This document shows, piece after piece, positions 35,298 through 46,169 of a DNA stretch of 64,000 nt; within the stretch, counting starts at the first letter, position 1; each line of letters begins with the position of its first letter. The notes beneath the pieces were generated by a model. It searched no databases and was not told the origin of the DNA. It saw nothing but the letters and a program-made list of their open reading frames with translations. The stretch spans positions 124,001 to 188,000 of the forward strand of contig NZ_FOEO01000001.1 in assembly GCF_900110765.1 (NCBI RefSeq), written 5' to 3'. A program made the position numbers and the translations under genes. This stretch comes from Pseudomonas sp. NFACC02. GTDB taxonomy: Bacteria; Pseudomonadota; Gammaproteobacteria; Pseudomonadales; Pseudomonadaceae.

Positions 35298-35397
35298 TGT
35301 GGGAGCAAGCTTGCTCGCGAATGCGGTGGGTCAGCGGCATTGATGGTGGATGACCTACCGCATTCGCGGCCCTCGTAACCTCGGACGTCTCCTACAG
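35298..35397. repeat. REP/BIME element
   Basis: It starts GTGGGAGCAAGCTTGCTCGC and ends with the inverted GAGGTTACGAGGGCCGCGA core and TCTCCTACA. It is the same two-headed element as in the 59954 array. It lies 45 bp after the CAP-protein stop. Confidence 0.75.
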
Positions 35398-35520
35398 AGT
35401 CCGAGTCGTTCCAAGGATTTGAGCACGACGCGGATACTGGCGCGCGCTTGCTCGCGGAGGCGTCAGATCAACCCACATCACTATCAAGCGTAAAAAAGCA
35501 CTGGCCAGCGATCTCGGCCG

Positions 35521-36144
35521 CTACTTCGGCTTCCCGGCCTTCGGTTTGTAGAACAGAAACTTCCCGGTTTCGGCAGTCTTGATGTACTCGCTGGCCCAGG
35601 CGGGTTTGACGTTGCGGTCGTGGAAATACATGGCGCCGTTGGTGCGGTCTGCCAATTGCTGGTTAAGGGCCTTGCGCGCGATTTCCTTGGAGGCGGCGTA
35701 CCGTTCGTCCTCCTTTACCTGATCGGAACGTCCATCGCACCACCAGGAAAACTGACAGGCTTTTTTCTCTGAGCCCTGCTTGACCACACCACAGATCGTG
35801 TCCGGAAATCCCTCATGGCCCAGCCGGTTGAGCACCACGTTGGCCACTGCCGTCATGTCGGCATCGGTGCCACCCTTGGCTTCCCAGTAGAGGGTTCGCG
35901 AGAGGCAGACGATGGCATCGTCAACCGACGCCGCACCCTCAGGGTCCACAGCCTGGGCTTCGGACTGGGTGATGATTTCGCTCTTGGGCACGGCCGGTGT
36001 CGCACCGTCCTTGTCAGCTGCTTTTTCCTCCAGCAATTGCGCTTTACTGACCACGGCTTCCGGCTCAGGAGTCGCGTCGGCCGCCTGCGACGGGACAACG
36101 AACGCCGTGATCAGCAGGCAGATTGAAAGGGCAACAAGGCGCAT
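35521..36144 (-). CDS. Cell wall hydrolase (SleB/CwlJ family)
   Basis: This 207-residue exported protein has a signal peptide (RLVALSICLLITAFVVPSQA). A variable linker (~25-75) precedes the SleB/Hydrolase_2 domain (~80-205): VCLSRTLYWEAKGGTDADMT with the presumed catalytic Glu, AVANVVLNRLGHEGFPDTIC, ACQFSWWCDGRSD and TNGAMYFHDRNVKPAW. Such enzymes are predicted lytic transglycosylases or muramidases acting on peptidoglycan. The ATG at 36144 starts the signal sequence; a longer frame extends upstream without matching. It is divergent from an L,D-transpeptidase-like gene 287 bp away. An inverted repeat TCGAAC-N5-GTTCGA lies just upstream at 36147-36163. Confidence 0.9.
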   Translation of the reverse strand: MRLVALSICLLITAFVVPSQAADATPEPEAVVSKAQLLEEKAADKDGATPAVPKSEIITQSEAQAVDPEGAASVDDAIVCLSRTLYWEAKGGTDADMTAVANVVLNRLGHEGFPDTICGVVKQGSEKKACQFSWWCDGRSDQVKEDERYAASKEIARKALNQQLADRTNGAMYFHDRNVKPAWASEYIKTAETGKFLFYKPKAGKPK

Positions 36145-36431
36145 CGTCGAACCTTCTGTTCGAGGCCGATCACGGCTGCATCCGCGCCACGGCAGGGCGT
36201 GTTTCCCAGCGGTGAATCGGGACATCGCAAGCTGTCGTCGACGGGTCATGGTTGGGGTGTTTTGCGAGCCACCACGGAACAACAGCGAGTGGAGAACTGC
36301 TCGCTGGAAGCAGCATAGTGGCGTTTTAACTTTCTGCAATGGTTTCAGCGTCGGGACGAATGGTGCTTGCGGCCGTCTCGCACGGTTAACGATATTGACG
36401 GGTATCGATGCCCCTTCCCAGCGAGCGTTAC

Positions 36432-37109
36432 ATGACCACCCCGCGAATTGTATGGATGATGATCGCGTTGCTGTGCCCGGCGCTGGCCTGCGCTGAAAGC
36501 GACGACGGGCTGAGCACTGCGTTGAGCCGTGCTGCGCCGGATGCCAATCCCAACGTCATCGAACTGGCGGTTCAGTCAGCGCAATGCCAGATGCCCAAGA
36601 CCGTCACGCCCGCCACGAAACTCGCCGTCATCGATTACTCCCGCCCCTCGACCGAACGGCGCCTGTGGGTATTCGACCTCGCCACCCGCACCCTGCTCTT
36701 TCATGAGCTGGTCGCCCACGGTCGCAACAGCGGTGAAAACCTGGCAACGCAGTTTTCCAACGAACCCGAAAGCCTGGCCTCCAGCATTGGCCTCTACAGC
36801 ACCCGTGAGCCCTATGTCGGACGCAACGGCTATTCATTGCGCATGGACGGCCTGGAGCCGAACGTCAATGACCGGGCCTTCGAGCGTAATGTGGTTATCC
36901 ATGGTGCCGACTACGTCAGCGACGACTTCGCCCGTGCAAACGGACGAATCGGGCGAAGCCATGGCTGCCCAGCGGTACCGACTGCGGCCGCGCGGCCGGT
37001 GATCGACACGCTCAAGAACGGTCAACTGGTGTTCATTTACTACCCGGACACGCAGTGGCTGCGGTCATCGAGGTTCATCCACTGCACGCCGGGGACGGCG
37101 CTGCGCTAG
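36432..37109 (+). CDS. L,D-transpeptidase-like murein enzyme (YkuD_2 type)
   Basis: This 225-residue exported protein begins with a signal peptide (VWMMIALLCPALACA/ESDDG). The catalytic region carries VIHGADYVSDDFARANGRIG and RSHGCPAVP, the HG...SHGCP pattern of L,D-transpeptidase catalytic Cys-His centres as found in the YkuD_2 family. Other conserved patches are AVIDYSRPSTERRLWVFDL and LVAHGRNSGENLATQFSNEP. It probably cross-links or modifies peptidoglycan. The ATG at 36432 is preferred to that at 36408 because the signal sequence starts there. It is divergent from the SleB-type hydrolase, another wall enzyme. Confidence 0.87.
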   Translation: MTTPRIVWMMIALLCPALACAESDDGLSTALSRAAPDANPNVIELAVQSAQCQMPKTVTPATKLAVIDYSRPSTERRLWVFDLATRTLLFHELVAHGRNSGENLATQFSNEPESLASSIGLYSTREPYVGRNGYSLRMDGLEPNVNDRAFERNVVIHGADYVSDDFARANGRIGRSHGCPAVPTAAARPVIDTLKNGQLVFIYYPDTQWLRSSRFIHCTPGTALR

Positions 37110-37237
37110 GCCTGGGGCGCACCGTCGTTCTTCAGCGCGTTTAATGGCGCTGGAAAACGAATAATTCATTCGCACAGGGAATAATCCGCCACGCCATGCG
37201 TCCTGCCTCTGAACGCTTCAGACAGGAAGAAACGCAC

Positions 37238-37663
37238 ATGTCACCTCTCACCCGCTCTTCATTTCGCTTCGGCGTTGCGCTGCTTCTGGCAAGTGCGGTC
37301 TCCGCCGCCTCTGCCCATGAAGGTCATGAGCATGGGAACAGCCCCGACCCCGTCAGCGCTGAAGCCCCCTTCATCCAGGAAAACGCTGCGGCCATGGAAA
37401 CGATGATGGCCGGCATGGACAGCAAACCCACCGGCGATATCGACCGGGACTTCGTGGCGATGATGAGCGCGCACCACCAAGGCGCCATCGATATGGCCGT
37501 CACCTTGCTCAAGTACGGCCACAACGAACAGCTCAAACGCATGGCCCAGGAAATCATCGTCGAACAGCAACAGGAAATTGCCGCGATGCGCCTGGCCATC
37601 GGCGATCCCTTGCCTCCCTCCGTCGCCTCACCAACTCAGACGCCGCGGGTGACACAGCCCTGA
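37238..37663 (+). CDS. DUF305 exported protein
   Basis: This 141-residue protein has a signal peptide (RFGVALLLASAVSAASA) followed by a His-rich start (HEGHEHGN). The DUF305 ferritin-like helical domain contains DFVAMMSAHHQGAIDMAVTL and KRMAQEIIVEQQQEIAAMR. The HH and the Met/His pairs in MSAHHQGAIDMA are the family's putative metal ligands, and DUF305 genes often occur with copper resistance genes. The beta-propeller gene starts 37 bp downstream, so the two are probably co-transcribed. An inverted repeat CGAAT-N5-ATTCG (37158-37172) lies upstream. Metal binding is family-level inference. Confidence 0.87.
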   Translation: MSPLTRSSFRFGVALLLASAVSAASAHEGHEHGNSPDPVSAEAPFIQENAAAMETMMAGMDSKPTGDIDRDFVAMMSAHHQGAIDMAVTLLKYGHNEQLKRMAQEIIVEQQQEIAAMRLAIGDPLPPSVASPTQTPRVTQP

Positions 37664-37700
37664 TCGTCCATCCCTGACTTCACTAAAAGAAGGAAATCCC

Positions 37701-39158
37701 ATGCACCTCCCTCGCATTCCCATGACGCTGCTGAGCTGTGCCTTGCTGACCGCTTCGATGTCCAGCTTCGCCGGGCAGATTCCCGGCAAGGCGTCCGCCA
37801 AGGACATTCCTGTCTCCCACCAGGATCGCGTGTACGCGGCCGAGCAATTCTCCAACACCGTCTCGGTCACTGATCCGGTCGACAATAAGCTGCTCGGGGT
37901 AATCAGCCTCGGCGACCCGCAACCCGGTAACCTGAGTCCGCTGTACAAGGGCGAAGTGCTGGTGCACGGACTGGGCTTTTCACCGGATCACAAAACCCTG
38001 GCGGTGGTGTCCATCGGCACCAACTCGGTGTCGTTCATCGACACGGAAACCAATACCGTCAAGCACAAGACCTACGTTGGACGGGCGCCCCATGAAGCGT
38101 TCTTCACGCCCAACGGCAAAGAGGTATGGGTGACGGTGCGCGGTGAGGATTATGTGTCGGTGATCGACGCCAAGACCTTCAAGGAAAAGACCCGCATCAA
38201 GACACCGGCAGGTCCTGGCATGCAGATCTTCTCGCCGGACGGCAAATACGGTTACGTCTGCTCGTCTTTCAACCCGGACACGGTGGTGGTGTCGGTCGCC
38301 GATCACAAGATCGTTGGCCATGTCCAACAGGCCAGCCCGTTCTGCCCGAATATCGCCGCGTCAGCCGATGGCAAGCAGGTCTGGTTCACCCTCAAGGATG
38401 TCGGCAAGGCCCAGGTATTTGAAGCCACCCCGCCGTTCAAGCTGCTCAAGACGCTGGACGTCGGGCCCATCGCCAACCACGTCAACCTGGTCAACAACGC
38501 CAACGGCTCGTTCGCCTACATCACCGTGGGGGGACTGAATCAGGTTCAGGTTTATCGCACCGATACGTTCGAGAAAATCGCAACGATTCCGGTCGGCAAT
38601 CTGCCTCACGGCATCTGGCCGTCGGGTGACGGCAGCCGCATCTACGTGGGTCTGGAAAATGCGGACGCTTTCGCGGTGATCGACACGTTGAGCAACAAGG
38701 TCATCGCCAACATCCCGATTGGCCAGGCACCGCAAGCCATCGCCTATGTGCCCAATGCCGTGGAGAAAGGTGCAGGCACCGATAACCTCAAGCCGCTCGG
38801 CGTGGCCGGGCAAGCCGCGCACCTGAGTCTGAATGCCGTCGGCAAGCCGGCGGATCAGTCCCCTACCAGCGTCACGCTGTTCAACCAGGGGCTGACTCAA
38901 GTTTTACAGGCGGCGGTCACAGGGCTTGAACCCAAACAGCCCTACACCCTGGCACTGGCCGACAAACCGGATGGCAGTGGCAACCTGCAGCCGTTGTCGG
39001 CATTCATGACCAACCCGGCGGGTTCGGCCATCGTCAACACCATCGGCCCGATCCGCCAGATTGTGCAGGGCGATACGCCGGAGCAACGTCGTTACCTGGT
39101 GGTGGTCGCGGGCAAGCCTGATCAACTGGGGGCTCTGGCGCAGGTTCAAGCGCAGTAA
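37701..39158 (+). CDS. YncE-like secreted beta-propeller protein
   Basis: This 485-residue exported protein has a signal peptide (MTLLSCALLTASMSSFAG). A YncE/YVTN-type beta-propeller (~35-350) follows, with repeats such as VSFIDTETNTVKHKTYVGRA, VSVIDAKTFKEKTRIKTPAG, VQVYRTDTFEKIATIPVGNL and FAVIDTLSNKVIANIPIGQA. A C-terminal module (~370-485) of different make-up follows (TSVTLFNQGLTQVLQAAVTG ... YTLALADKPDGSGNLQPLSA). The ribosome-binding site AAGGAAA precedes ATG. It lies 37 bp after the DUF305 gene; the pair may act together in envelope or metal response. No catalytic function can be assigned. Confidence 0.85.
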   Translation: MHLPRIPMTLLSCALLTASMSSFAGQIPGKASAKDIPVSHQDRVYAAEQFSNTVSVTDPVDNKLLGVISLGDPQPGNLSPLYKGEVLVHGLGFSPDHKTLAVVSIGTNSVSFIDTETNTVKHKTYVGRAPHEAFFTPNGKEVWVTVRGEDYVSVIDAKTFKEKTRIKTPAGPGMQIFSPDGKYGYVCSSFNPDTVVVSVADHKIVGHVQQASPFCPNIAASADGKQVWFTLKDVGKAQVFEATPPFKLLKTLDVGPIANHVNLVNNANGSFAYITVGGLNQVQVYRTDTFEKIATIPVGNLPHGIWPSGDGSRIYVGLENADAFAVIDTLSNKVIANIPIGQAPQAIAYVPNAVEKGAGTDNLKPLGVAGQAAHLSLNAVGKPADQSPTSVTLFNQGLTQVLQAAVTGLEPKQPYTLALADKPDGSGNLQPLSAFMTNPAGSAIVNTIGPIRQIVQGDTPEQRRYLVVVAGKPDQLGALAQVQAQ

Positions 39159-39316
39159 ACGCCTTTGAGTCGCGCGGCTACCGGTGGCCACAGGATTGTC
39201 TGCCGGGGGAAGCCTTGTGACCTGCCGGTCAGGACTCCTCCCTGACCAGCAGGTTACGGCCCGTCCACGGCCTGCAGGGTTCGCAGGTGCTTTCAGCTGT
39301 CCCGAGCGCGTACCCG

Positions 39317-40471
<1,155 letters not shown>

Positions 40472-40518
40472 AATCGTGTCCCCTGAAATTATTGTTGTTG
40501 GATGACCGTAAGCAAATC

Positions 40519-40651
40519 CTGTAGGAGCGCGGCTTGTCCCGCGATCTGGTGCGAAGCGCCAGTACACCGGTGAACACGGTGTTTCAGATGTACCGAGATG
40601 CCAGGTTTTACGACCGGTACCCGGTCGATCGCGGGACAAGCCACGCTACAG
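40519..40651. repeat. REP pair (BIME)
   Basis: CTGTAGGAGCGCGGCTTGTC at the left end and GACAAGCCACGCTACAG at the right face each other across ~100 bp containing a further inverted ACCGGT-rich part. It lies in the divergent region between the ATPase and polyol dehydrogenase genes. Confidence 0.7.
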
Positions 40652-40694
40652 TCAGCGCCCAGGTACACAAACCGATTCATTAACGGTAGCGCAC

Positions 40695-40748
40695 TTGACA
40701 TCAAACTTTTTCGTCCTACGATCATTTGTAATTCTAAAAATACAAATG
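40695..40748 (+). promoter_or_regulatory. Promoter and operator of polyol cluster
   Basis: A consensus -35 TTGACA (40695-40700), 16 bp, then TACGAT (-10, 40717-40722). It overlaps by nothing, but is immediately followed by, an inverted repeat CATTTGTA-N10-TACAAATG (40723-40748). The operator covers the expected start of transcription, 17 bp before the dehydrogenase ATG. The SorC-type regulator at 45173 is the likely ligand-responsive protein. Confidence 0.65.
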
Positions 40749-40764
40749 TCAAGGAGCGCACCGA

Positions 40765-41808
40765 ATGCAGGCTGCTTACATCCATGGCATCCGGGACATC
40801 CGTATCGGCGAAAAGCCGGTGCCGGTGCCGGTGGGCAACGAAGTGTTGTTACGGGTCAGCGCTGTCGGGGTGTGCGGCAGCGATCTGCATTACTACAAGG
40901 AAGGCGCCATCGGCCATGCGCGTATCACTGAGCCCTTTATCGCCGGTCATGAATTCGCCGGACGTGTGGTCGACGATCAACCTGCGCTGGGTCTGAAAGC
41001 CGGACAGCTGGTCGCGGTCGATCCTGCCAGGCCCTGCGGCCAGTGCGAATGGTGTCATCGCGGTCATGTGAACCTCTGCCCCCATGTCCAATTCCTGGGG
41101 TCGCCGCCGCACACCCACGGCGCCATGACCGAATACATCGTGGTTGCGCCCAGCCAGATCTATCCTGTTCCCGATCACTTCACACCCGTCCAGGCGGTCA
41201 TGCTCGAACCCTTGGGCGTGGCGATTCATGCGATGGACCTGGCGGGCAGCAAAAAGCTGTTTGAAACGGTCGCCATCATCGGTTGCGGCCCAATCGGCCT
41301 GTGCCTGCTGCAACTGGCGCGAATGATGTGCAAGAAAGCCGTCTATGCCATCGATCCGATCAACTATCGCACCGAGAAAGCCCGCCAATTGGGGGCGGAT
41401 GAGGTGGCCGCCGACCACGCCGCCATCGCCGAGTGGACGAATGGCCGGGGCGTCGACCTGGTGCTGGAAGCGACCAACTCGCCCGAAGGGTTTCAGATTG
41501 CCGCGCAATCCGCGCGCATTGGCGGTCGCGTGGTATTGGTGGGCATTCCCGACGGTGATCAGTACACGCCGTTGAGCGCCTCTTTGCTGCGTCGAAAGGG
41601 GCTGGACATTCGGATGTCACGGCGCATGGGCCATGTCTATGACCGGGCGATTCAGCTGGTCGCCCAGGGCTCGGTGGATGTCGATGGCCTGGTCACCCAC
41701 CGTTTCAATCTTCAACAAGCGGCGGAGGCCTTCAGCTACCCGTCGGAGTTTCTCGATGGTGCCCTGAAAACGATCATTTTGCCCAGCGCCGAGCACGATG
41801 CCGATTAA
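40765..41808 (+). CDS. Zinc-dependent polyol dehydrogenase (L-iditol 2-dehydrogenase-like)
   Basis: This 347-residue medium-chain alcohol dehydrogenase is of the sorbitol/xylitol dehydrogenase group. The catalytic zinc region is VGVCGSDLHYYKEGAIGH, then PFIAGHEFAGRV. The structural zinc cysteines are in RPCGQCEWCHRGHVNLCPHV, and the NAD-binding motif is VAIIGCGPIGLCLLQLAR. LEATNSPEGFQIAAQSARIG is family-typical. It is first in the plus-strand polyol operon behind a strong promoter. It should oxidise a polyol such as xylitol, sorbitol or arabitol to a ketose; which one is not decidable. The AGGAG site is well placed. Confidence 0.92.
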   Translation: MQAAYIHGIRDIRIGEKPVPVPVGNEVLLRVSAVGVCGSDLHYYKEGAIGHARITEPFIAGHEFAGRVVDDQPALGLKAGQLVAVDPARPCGQCEWCHRGHVNLCPHVQFLGSPPHTHGAMTEYIVVAPSQIYPVPDHFTPVQAVMLEPLGVAIHAMDLAGSKKLFETVAIIGCGPIGLCLLQLARMMCKKAVYAIDPINYRTEKARQLGADEVAADHAAIAEWTNGRGVDLVLEATNSPEGFQIAAQSARIGGRVVLVGIPDGDQYTPLSASLLRRKGLDIRMSRRMGHVYDRAIQLVAQGSVDVDGLVTHRFNLQQAAEAFSYPSEFLDGALKTIILPSAEHDAD

Positions 41809-41885
41809 CAAGAAGTTGTAACTCCCGATGCGCGTGAGCGCAGACAACGCGTAATCCTCACCCACAATAATAAAGAGGTCACGTA

Positions 41886-43232
41886 ATGAAGAAGCTGGTA
41901 TGCAACGCCCTCGCCCTGTCCGTCGCGCTGGGGGCTGCCCTCGGGTCTGGTGCCGTTCAGGCCTGGACGCTGGAGGAAGCCGCAGCGCCTTACAAAGGCA
42001 CCGAAATCAAGGCCATTTTTCTCGATCGCCCTGGCTATGCCGCCGCCATCAAACTGTTGCCGGAATTCGAGAAAAAGACGGGGATCAAGGTCAATTACGA
42101 AATCATCCCGTACGAAAACACCCGCGAGCAGGAAGTCCTGCGCTTTAGCAGCGCCGAACCGCTGGACGTGGTGCTGACCGACGTGGTGTGGATCGGTGAA
42201 TTCGCCGGTAACGGCTGGCTGGAACCGATCACCACGTTCACCAAGGACGCCAGGCTGGCCGACCCGGAACTGAAACTCGACGGCTTCTTTCCGATCCTGC
42301 TGGAGTCGTTCGGCACCTGGGACAAGCAGACTTACGGGCTGCCTTTCGATAACTACTCAGGCCTGCTCTTCTATAACAAATGCATGCTCAAGGACGCCGG
42401 TTTCGATAAACCACCCGCAACCTGGGATGAGTTGCTCAAGGTCTACGCGCCCAAGCTCACCGACAAGTCCAAGGATCGTTACGCGTACGCCCTGCAATCG
42501 CGGCGCGGCGAAACCCAGTCGGCGGACAGCTTCATGCGTTTCCTCTGGCCGTTCGGCGGTTCGCTGCTGGACGCCAACTTCAAGTCCAACCTCAATTCCA
42601 AAGCCTCTCAGGAAGGCCTGCAGTTCCGTCAGGACCTGATGAAATTCATGCCGCCGGGCATCGTCGACTATGACCACAACGAAGCGGTCAACGCCCTCGC
42701 CCAAGGCAAGGTGGCGATGATCACCGAGTGGTCGGCGTTCTACAGCACCCTTGCCGACCCCGCAAAATCGAAAATCACCGATTGCCTGGGCGTGGCCACC
42801 GAGCCCAAGGGGCCAGCGGGCCTGAAGCCTGCACTGGGAGGCTTCTCGCTCGGGGTCAATGCCAATTCCGGCGACAAACAGAAAGCGGCGGCGTGGCTGT
42901 TCATTCAGTGGGTCACCTCGGAAGCCATGGCCAAACCGTATCTGGAAGCGGGCGGCGTCAGTGGCCGGATGTCGGTTTACAAAGACCCGGACGTGCAGAA
43001 GAAGTACCCCTTCGTTCAGCCGATGGTGACGTCATGGGAAGGCGGCGTTCCGGACTACCGCCCACGCTTCCCGCAATGGCCTGAAATCTCTGAGGTGGTC
43101 GGCGAAAACGGTACCTCGATGATGCTCGGCAAGACCAGCGTGGAAGCCGGTGCCAAGACCATCGGCAGCAAGATGGAGGACATCCTCAAAAAAGCCGGTT
43201 ACTACGACGGCAAGGTGAAGTTGCTGAAATAG
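41886..43232 (+). CDS. Sugar/polyol ABC transporter substrate-binding protein
   Basis: This 448-residue family 1 extracellular binding protein has a signal peptide ([21 protein letters not shown], cleavage before WTLEE). It contains the SBP_bac_1 core ([80 protein letters not shown]). It captures the substrate for the two permeases that follow. A stable hairpin lies between it and the first permease gene. It sits 77 bp after the dehydrogenase gene with a GAGG site. Confidence 0.94.
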   Translation: MKKLVCNALALSVALGAALGSGAVQAWTLEEAAAPYKGTEIKAIFLDRPGYAAAIKLLPEFEKKTGIKVNYEIIPYENTREQEVLRFSSAEPLDVVLTDVVWIGEFAGNGWLEPITTFTKDARLADPELKLDGFFPILLESFGTWDKQTYGLPFDNYSGLLFYNKCMLKDAGFDKPPATWDELLKVYAPKLTDKSKDRYAYALQSRRGETQSADSFMRFLWPFGGSLLDANFKSNLNSKASQEGLQFRQDLMKFMPPGIVDYDHNEAVNALAQGKVAMITEWSAFYSTLADPAKSKITDCLGVATEPKGPAGLKPALGGFSLGVNANSGDKQKAAAWLFIQWVTSEAMAKPYLEAGGVSGRMSVYKDPDVQKKYPFVQPMVTSWEGGVPDYRPRFPQWPEISEVVGENGTSMMLGKTSVEAGAKTIGSKMEDILKKAGYYDGKVKLLK

Positions 43233-43275
43233 AGGCACCGATTACCTCCAAGGTTATCCGGCCAAGCGCATAAAG

Positions 43276-43301
43276 GTGGGAGCCGGCTTGCTGGCTCCCA
43301 C
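43276..43301 (+). promoter_or_regulatory. REP-like hairpin between binding-protein and permease genes
   Basis: A perfect 9-bp stem (GTGGGAGCC 43276-43284 with GGCTCCCAC 43293-43301) and 8-nt loop, made of the REP head sequence. It sits 43 bp after the binding-protein stop and 51 bp before the permease start, as REPs do between E. coli malE and malF, where they protect upstream mRNA. Confidence 0.7.
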
Positions 43302-43352
43302 AAGGGTTATGCAGGCAGCCCGGATGTCCGTGTCCGATTCGAGACCCATGCT

Positions 43353-44258
43353 ATGTCCAACCACAAAAAACCGGTGTTCCCGACCCTGTGGAACAACACC
43401 CGGGCGGCGTTTTCCTTCCTCGCGCCCGCCACCGTCGCGCTGGCGCTGATCGGCATCTTTCCGACGGTGTTCGCGCTGGTCAATTCCTTTCGCCAGTACA
43501 ACCTGGCACGCCCCAAGGATCCGACATCCTTCATTGGCTTCGACAACTACCTCAATGTGCTCAACGATGCCTCGTTCTGGGCAGCGCTAGGCCGTACCGG
43601 GCTGTTCCTGGTCACCGTGGTGCCGATTCAACTGGCGCTCGGTCTGATCATTGCCTTGATGCTGCACAAGCCAGGCCTGTCCGGGTTCAAGCTGTTGGCG
43701 CGCATGAGCCTGGTGATTCCACTCGCCACCGCACCTGCTGTCGCCGGTCTGATCGGGCGGCTGATCTTCAACCGCGACTTCGGCGTCGCCAACGCGTTAC
43801 TGGCGATGCTCAACGCCGGTCCCGTCGAATGGTTGGGCGACACCACCAACGCGTTTATTGCCGTGGCCCTGATGGACATCTGGCAATGGACCCCGTTCTG
43901 CGCGCTGGTGCTGTTGGCCGGACTGACGATGGTGCCCCATGAAATCGAAGAAGCCGCGCGCCTGGAGACCCGCAGCCGCTGGCAGATCGTGCGCTACGTA
44001 CAGTTGCCCTTCCTGCTGCCCAGCGCCACGGTGATCCTGATTTTGCGCACCGCCGACATTCTCAAGATGTTCGACACTGTGTTCACCATGACCCGTGGCG
44101 GTCCGGGCGCTGCGACCGAACTGGTGAGCGTGTACATCCAGCGCGTCGGCTTCCGGGTGTTCGATCAGGGGGTGGCCTCGGCCCAGGCGATTCTGATGCT
44201 GATTCTGACCATTGTGCTGGCGCGCCTGTACATCAAATTCGTTTACCGGGAGATCTGA
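43353..44258 (+). CDS. Sugar ABC transporter permease (MalF type)
   Basis: This 301-residue inner-membrane permease has about six hydrophobic segments ([40 protein letters not shown]). The EAA-type ATPase-contact loop is [20 protein letters not shown]. It is a single-domain carrier of the MalF/UgpA group. Its stop lies 1 bp before the next permease start, so translation is coupled. It works with the 44260 permease, the MalK-type ATPase at 39317 and the binding protein at 41886. Confidence 0.94.
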   Translation: MSNHKKPVFPTLWNNTRAAFSFLAPATVALALIGIFPTVFALVNSFRQYNLARPKDPTSFIGFDNYLNVLNDASFWAALGRTGLFLVTVVPIQLALGLIIALMLHKPGLSGFKLLARMSLVIPLATAPAVAGLIGRLIFNRDFGVANALLAMLNAGPVEWLGDTTNAFIAVALMDIWQWTPFCALVLLAGLTMVPHEIEEAARLETRSRWQIVRYVQLPFLLPSATVILILRTADILKMFDTVFTMTRGGPGAATELVSVYIQRVGFRVFDQGVASAQAILMLILTIVLARLYIKFVYREI

Positions 44259-44259
44259 C

Positions 44260-45135
44260 ATGGCCACCGTTCCTGCTGCACACATCCCGACGACGGCCAG
44301 CCACCCTGCGCATGCGCGCCCTCGCATGAAGGTTAACGCGTGGCACCTGGTCGGTCTGTTGGCGATCTTCCTGTTCGCGGTCTTCCCGTTCTACTGGATG
44401 GTCGCCACCAGCCTGAAGACCCAGGCTGAAGCCCTCGCCTCGCCGCCCATCTGGGTGTTCACCCCGCATCTGGATAACTACGTCAAAGTGCTGTTCGAGC
44501 GCGATGTACTGCACAGCCTGGGCAACTCGCTGATCGTGGCTGTCTGCACCACGCTGCTGGCGGTGGGCCTTGGCACCCCGGCTGCGTATGCGCTGGCGCG
44601 TTTCGAGTTCAAAGGCAAGGAAGACCTGTGGTTCTGGTTCATCACCAACCGCATGCTCAGCCCGATCGTCGTCGCGCTGCCGATCTTTCTCATGGCGCGC
44701 AATCTGAGCCTGATCGATACGCACTTGGTGCTGATCCTGATTTACCTGACCTTCAACCTGCCGATCGTGGTGTGGATCTGCACCGATCAGTTCCGCGGCG
44801 TGCCGAAGGATCTGGACGAAGCGGCCCGGTTGTCCGGGGCATCGCGCTTCACCATTTTCTGGCGCATTGCCCTGCCGCTGGCGATGCCGGGGGTGGCCGT
44901 GTCGGCGATCTTCTCGTTCATTTTTTCCTGGAACGAACTGCTTTACGCGCTGGTATTGACCCGCAACGTCGCACGCACGGCGCCGGTGACCGCGACCAGT
45001 TTCATGAGCGGCTACGATTTACCCTGGGGCGAAATCATGGCCACCGGCACACTGATCGTGTTCCCGGTGATTATTTTCGCGTTGATGGTTTCCAGGCATC
45101 TGGTACAAGGTCTGACCATGGGCGCCGTGAAATAG
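44260..45135 (+). CDS. Sugar ABC transporter permease (MalG type)
   Basis: This 291-residue MalG/UgpE-type permease has an N-terminal cytoplasmic stretch (~1-28), about six membrane segments ([20 protein letters not shown] first) and the EAA loop [20 protein letters not shown]. The C-terminus ends MGAVK, typical of this family. The start at 44260 immediately follows the preceding stop; the frame is open further upstream but overlaps the other permease. The regulator gene begins about 37 bp later. Confidence 0.94.
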   Translation: MATVPAAHIPTTASHPAHARPRMKVNAWHLVGLLAIFLFAVFPFYWMVATSLKTQAEALASPPIWVFTPHLDNYVKVLFERDVLHSLGNSLIVAVCTTLLAVGLGTPAAYALARFEFKGKEDLWFWFITNRMLSPIVVALPIFLMARNLSLIDTHLVLILIYLTFNLPIVVWICTDQFRGVPKDLDEAARLSGASRFTIFWRIALPLAMPGVAVSAIFSFIFSWNELLYALVLTRNVARTAPVTATSFMSGYDLPWGEIMATGTLIVFPVIIFALMVSRHLVQGLTMGAVK

Positions 45136-45172
45136 GGCGTGCCGCCAATCAGGCTTGAGCAAGGACATCGCC

Positions 45173-46153
45173 GTGCAGAATCGCTATTCGGAGCTGACCG
45201 CCGACACCGAAACGGTGAACGCGGAGGATCAACTGAACATCCGCATCGCCTGGTACTACTACGTCAACAGCATGACCCAGCAACAGATCGCCGACCGTCT
45301 CGGCATCACCCGCGTGCGGGTCAACAAGGCGCTGGCGACCTGCCGCGAAACCGGGGTGGTGCAGATTCGCATCAACTCGCCGCTGGCGTCCTGCGTCGAA
45401 CTCGAAGAACGGATTCAGGCGCGGTTTGGCCTGGAGCGGGTCACCGTGGTGCCGTCGCCGGACGACCCCTCGACCATCTTTCGCGTGCTCGGCGTAGGCG
45501 TTGCGCCAAGCATTGAGGCGTATCTGGTCGATGGCTGCATCATCGCGGTGGGCTGGGGGCGCACGCTCCGTCAGGCGATGCGTGAACTGCAAGGCAGAGC
45601 GCTGCCGAACATGACCGTGGTGTCGTTACTGGGCGGCCTGCACTATGGGTCAGCGAACAACACCGTGGAAATCGCCTCCAGCCTGGCCGGGTTGTTCGGC
45701 GGTTCTTATTACTACCTTGCGGCGCCGGTGTTCGCGCCCTCGGAGCCATACCGGGACATGATCCTGGCAGAAGCGTCGGTGCAGGATGTGCTGGGCAAGG
45801 CGCGTCAGGCCGATCTCGCACTGTTGACGGTCGGTGATCTCAGTGAACGCTCGTTGATGCTGGAGTTGGGGCTGGTCAATCCCGAAGACGCCCGCTCACT
45901 GCGCGCGGCCGGCGCCGTGGGTGATCTGCTCGGGCGCTGGCTGGATCGCGACGGCATCGAAGTCAATCACCCGCTCAACCGACGTGCCGTTTCGCTGGAC
46001 CTGGAAGACCTGCGCAAGATCGGCAAAGTGGTGCTGGTGTCCGGGGGGCCGTACAAGGCCGAGATCATTCGCGCGGTGCTGCTGCGCAACGTCGTTCACG
46101 AACTGGTGATCGACGAAAGCGCTGCGCAGCAACTGCTTGAACAACCCACCTGA
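45173..46153 (+). CDS. SorC/DeoR-type sugar-binding transcriptional regulator
   Basis: This 326-residue regulator has an N-terminal HTH (RIAWYYYVNSMTQQQIADRL, then GITRVRVNKALATCRETG) and a C-terminal SorC sugar-binding domain (~70-320) with the phosphosugar-isomerase-like core (VGWGRTLRQAMREL; VSLLGGLHYGSANNTVEIAS). The start is GTG at 45173 with AAGGA upstream; TTG at 45155 is the alternative and adds six residues. It is transcribed with the polyol operon. The CATTTGTA-N10-TACAAATG repeat before that operon is its likely operator. Its inducer is probably a ketose or ketose phosphate of the pathway. Confidence 0.9.
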   Translation: MQNRYSELTADTETVNAEDQLNIRIAWYYYVNSMTQQQIADRLGITRVRVNKALATCRETGVVQIRINSPLASCVELEERIQARFGLERVTVVPSPDDPSTIFRVLGVGVAPSIEAYLVDGCIIAVGWGRTLRQAMRELQGRALPNMTVVSLLGGLHYGSANNTVEIASSLAGLFGGSYYYLAAPVFAPSEPYRDMILAEASVQDVLGKARQADLALLTVGDLSERSLMLELGLVNPEDARSLRAAGAVGDLLGRWLDRDGIEVNHPLNRRAVSLDLEDLRKIGKVVLVSGGPYKAEIIRAVLLRNVVHELVIDESAAQQLLEQPT

Positions 46154-46169
46154 CGCGGAAGCAGCGGCC

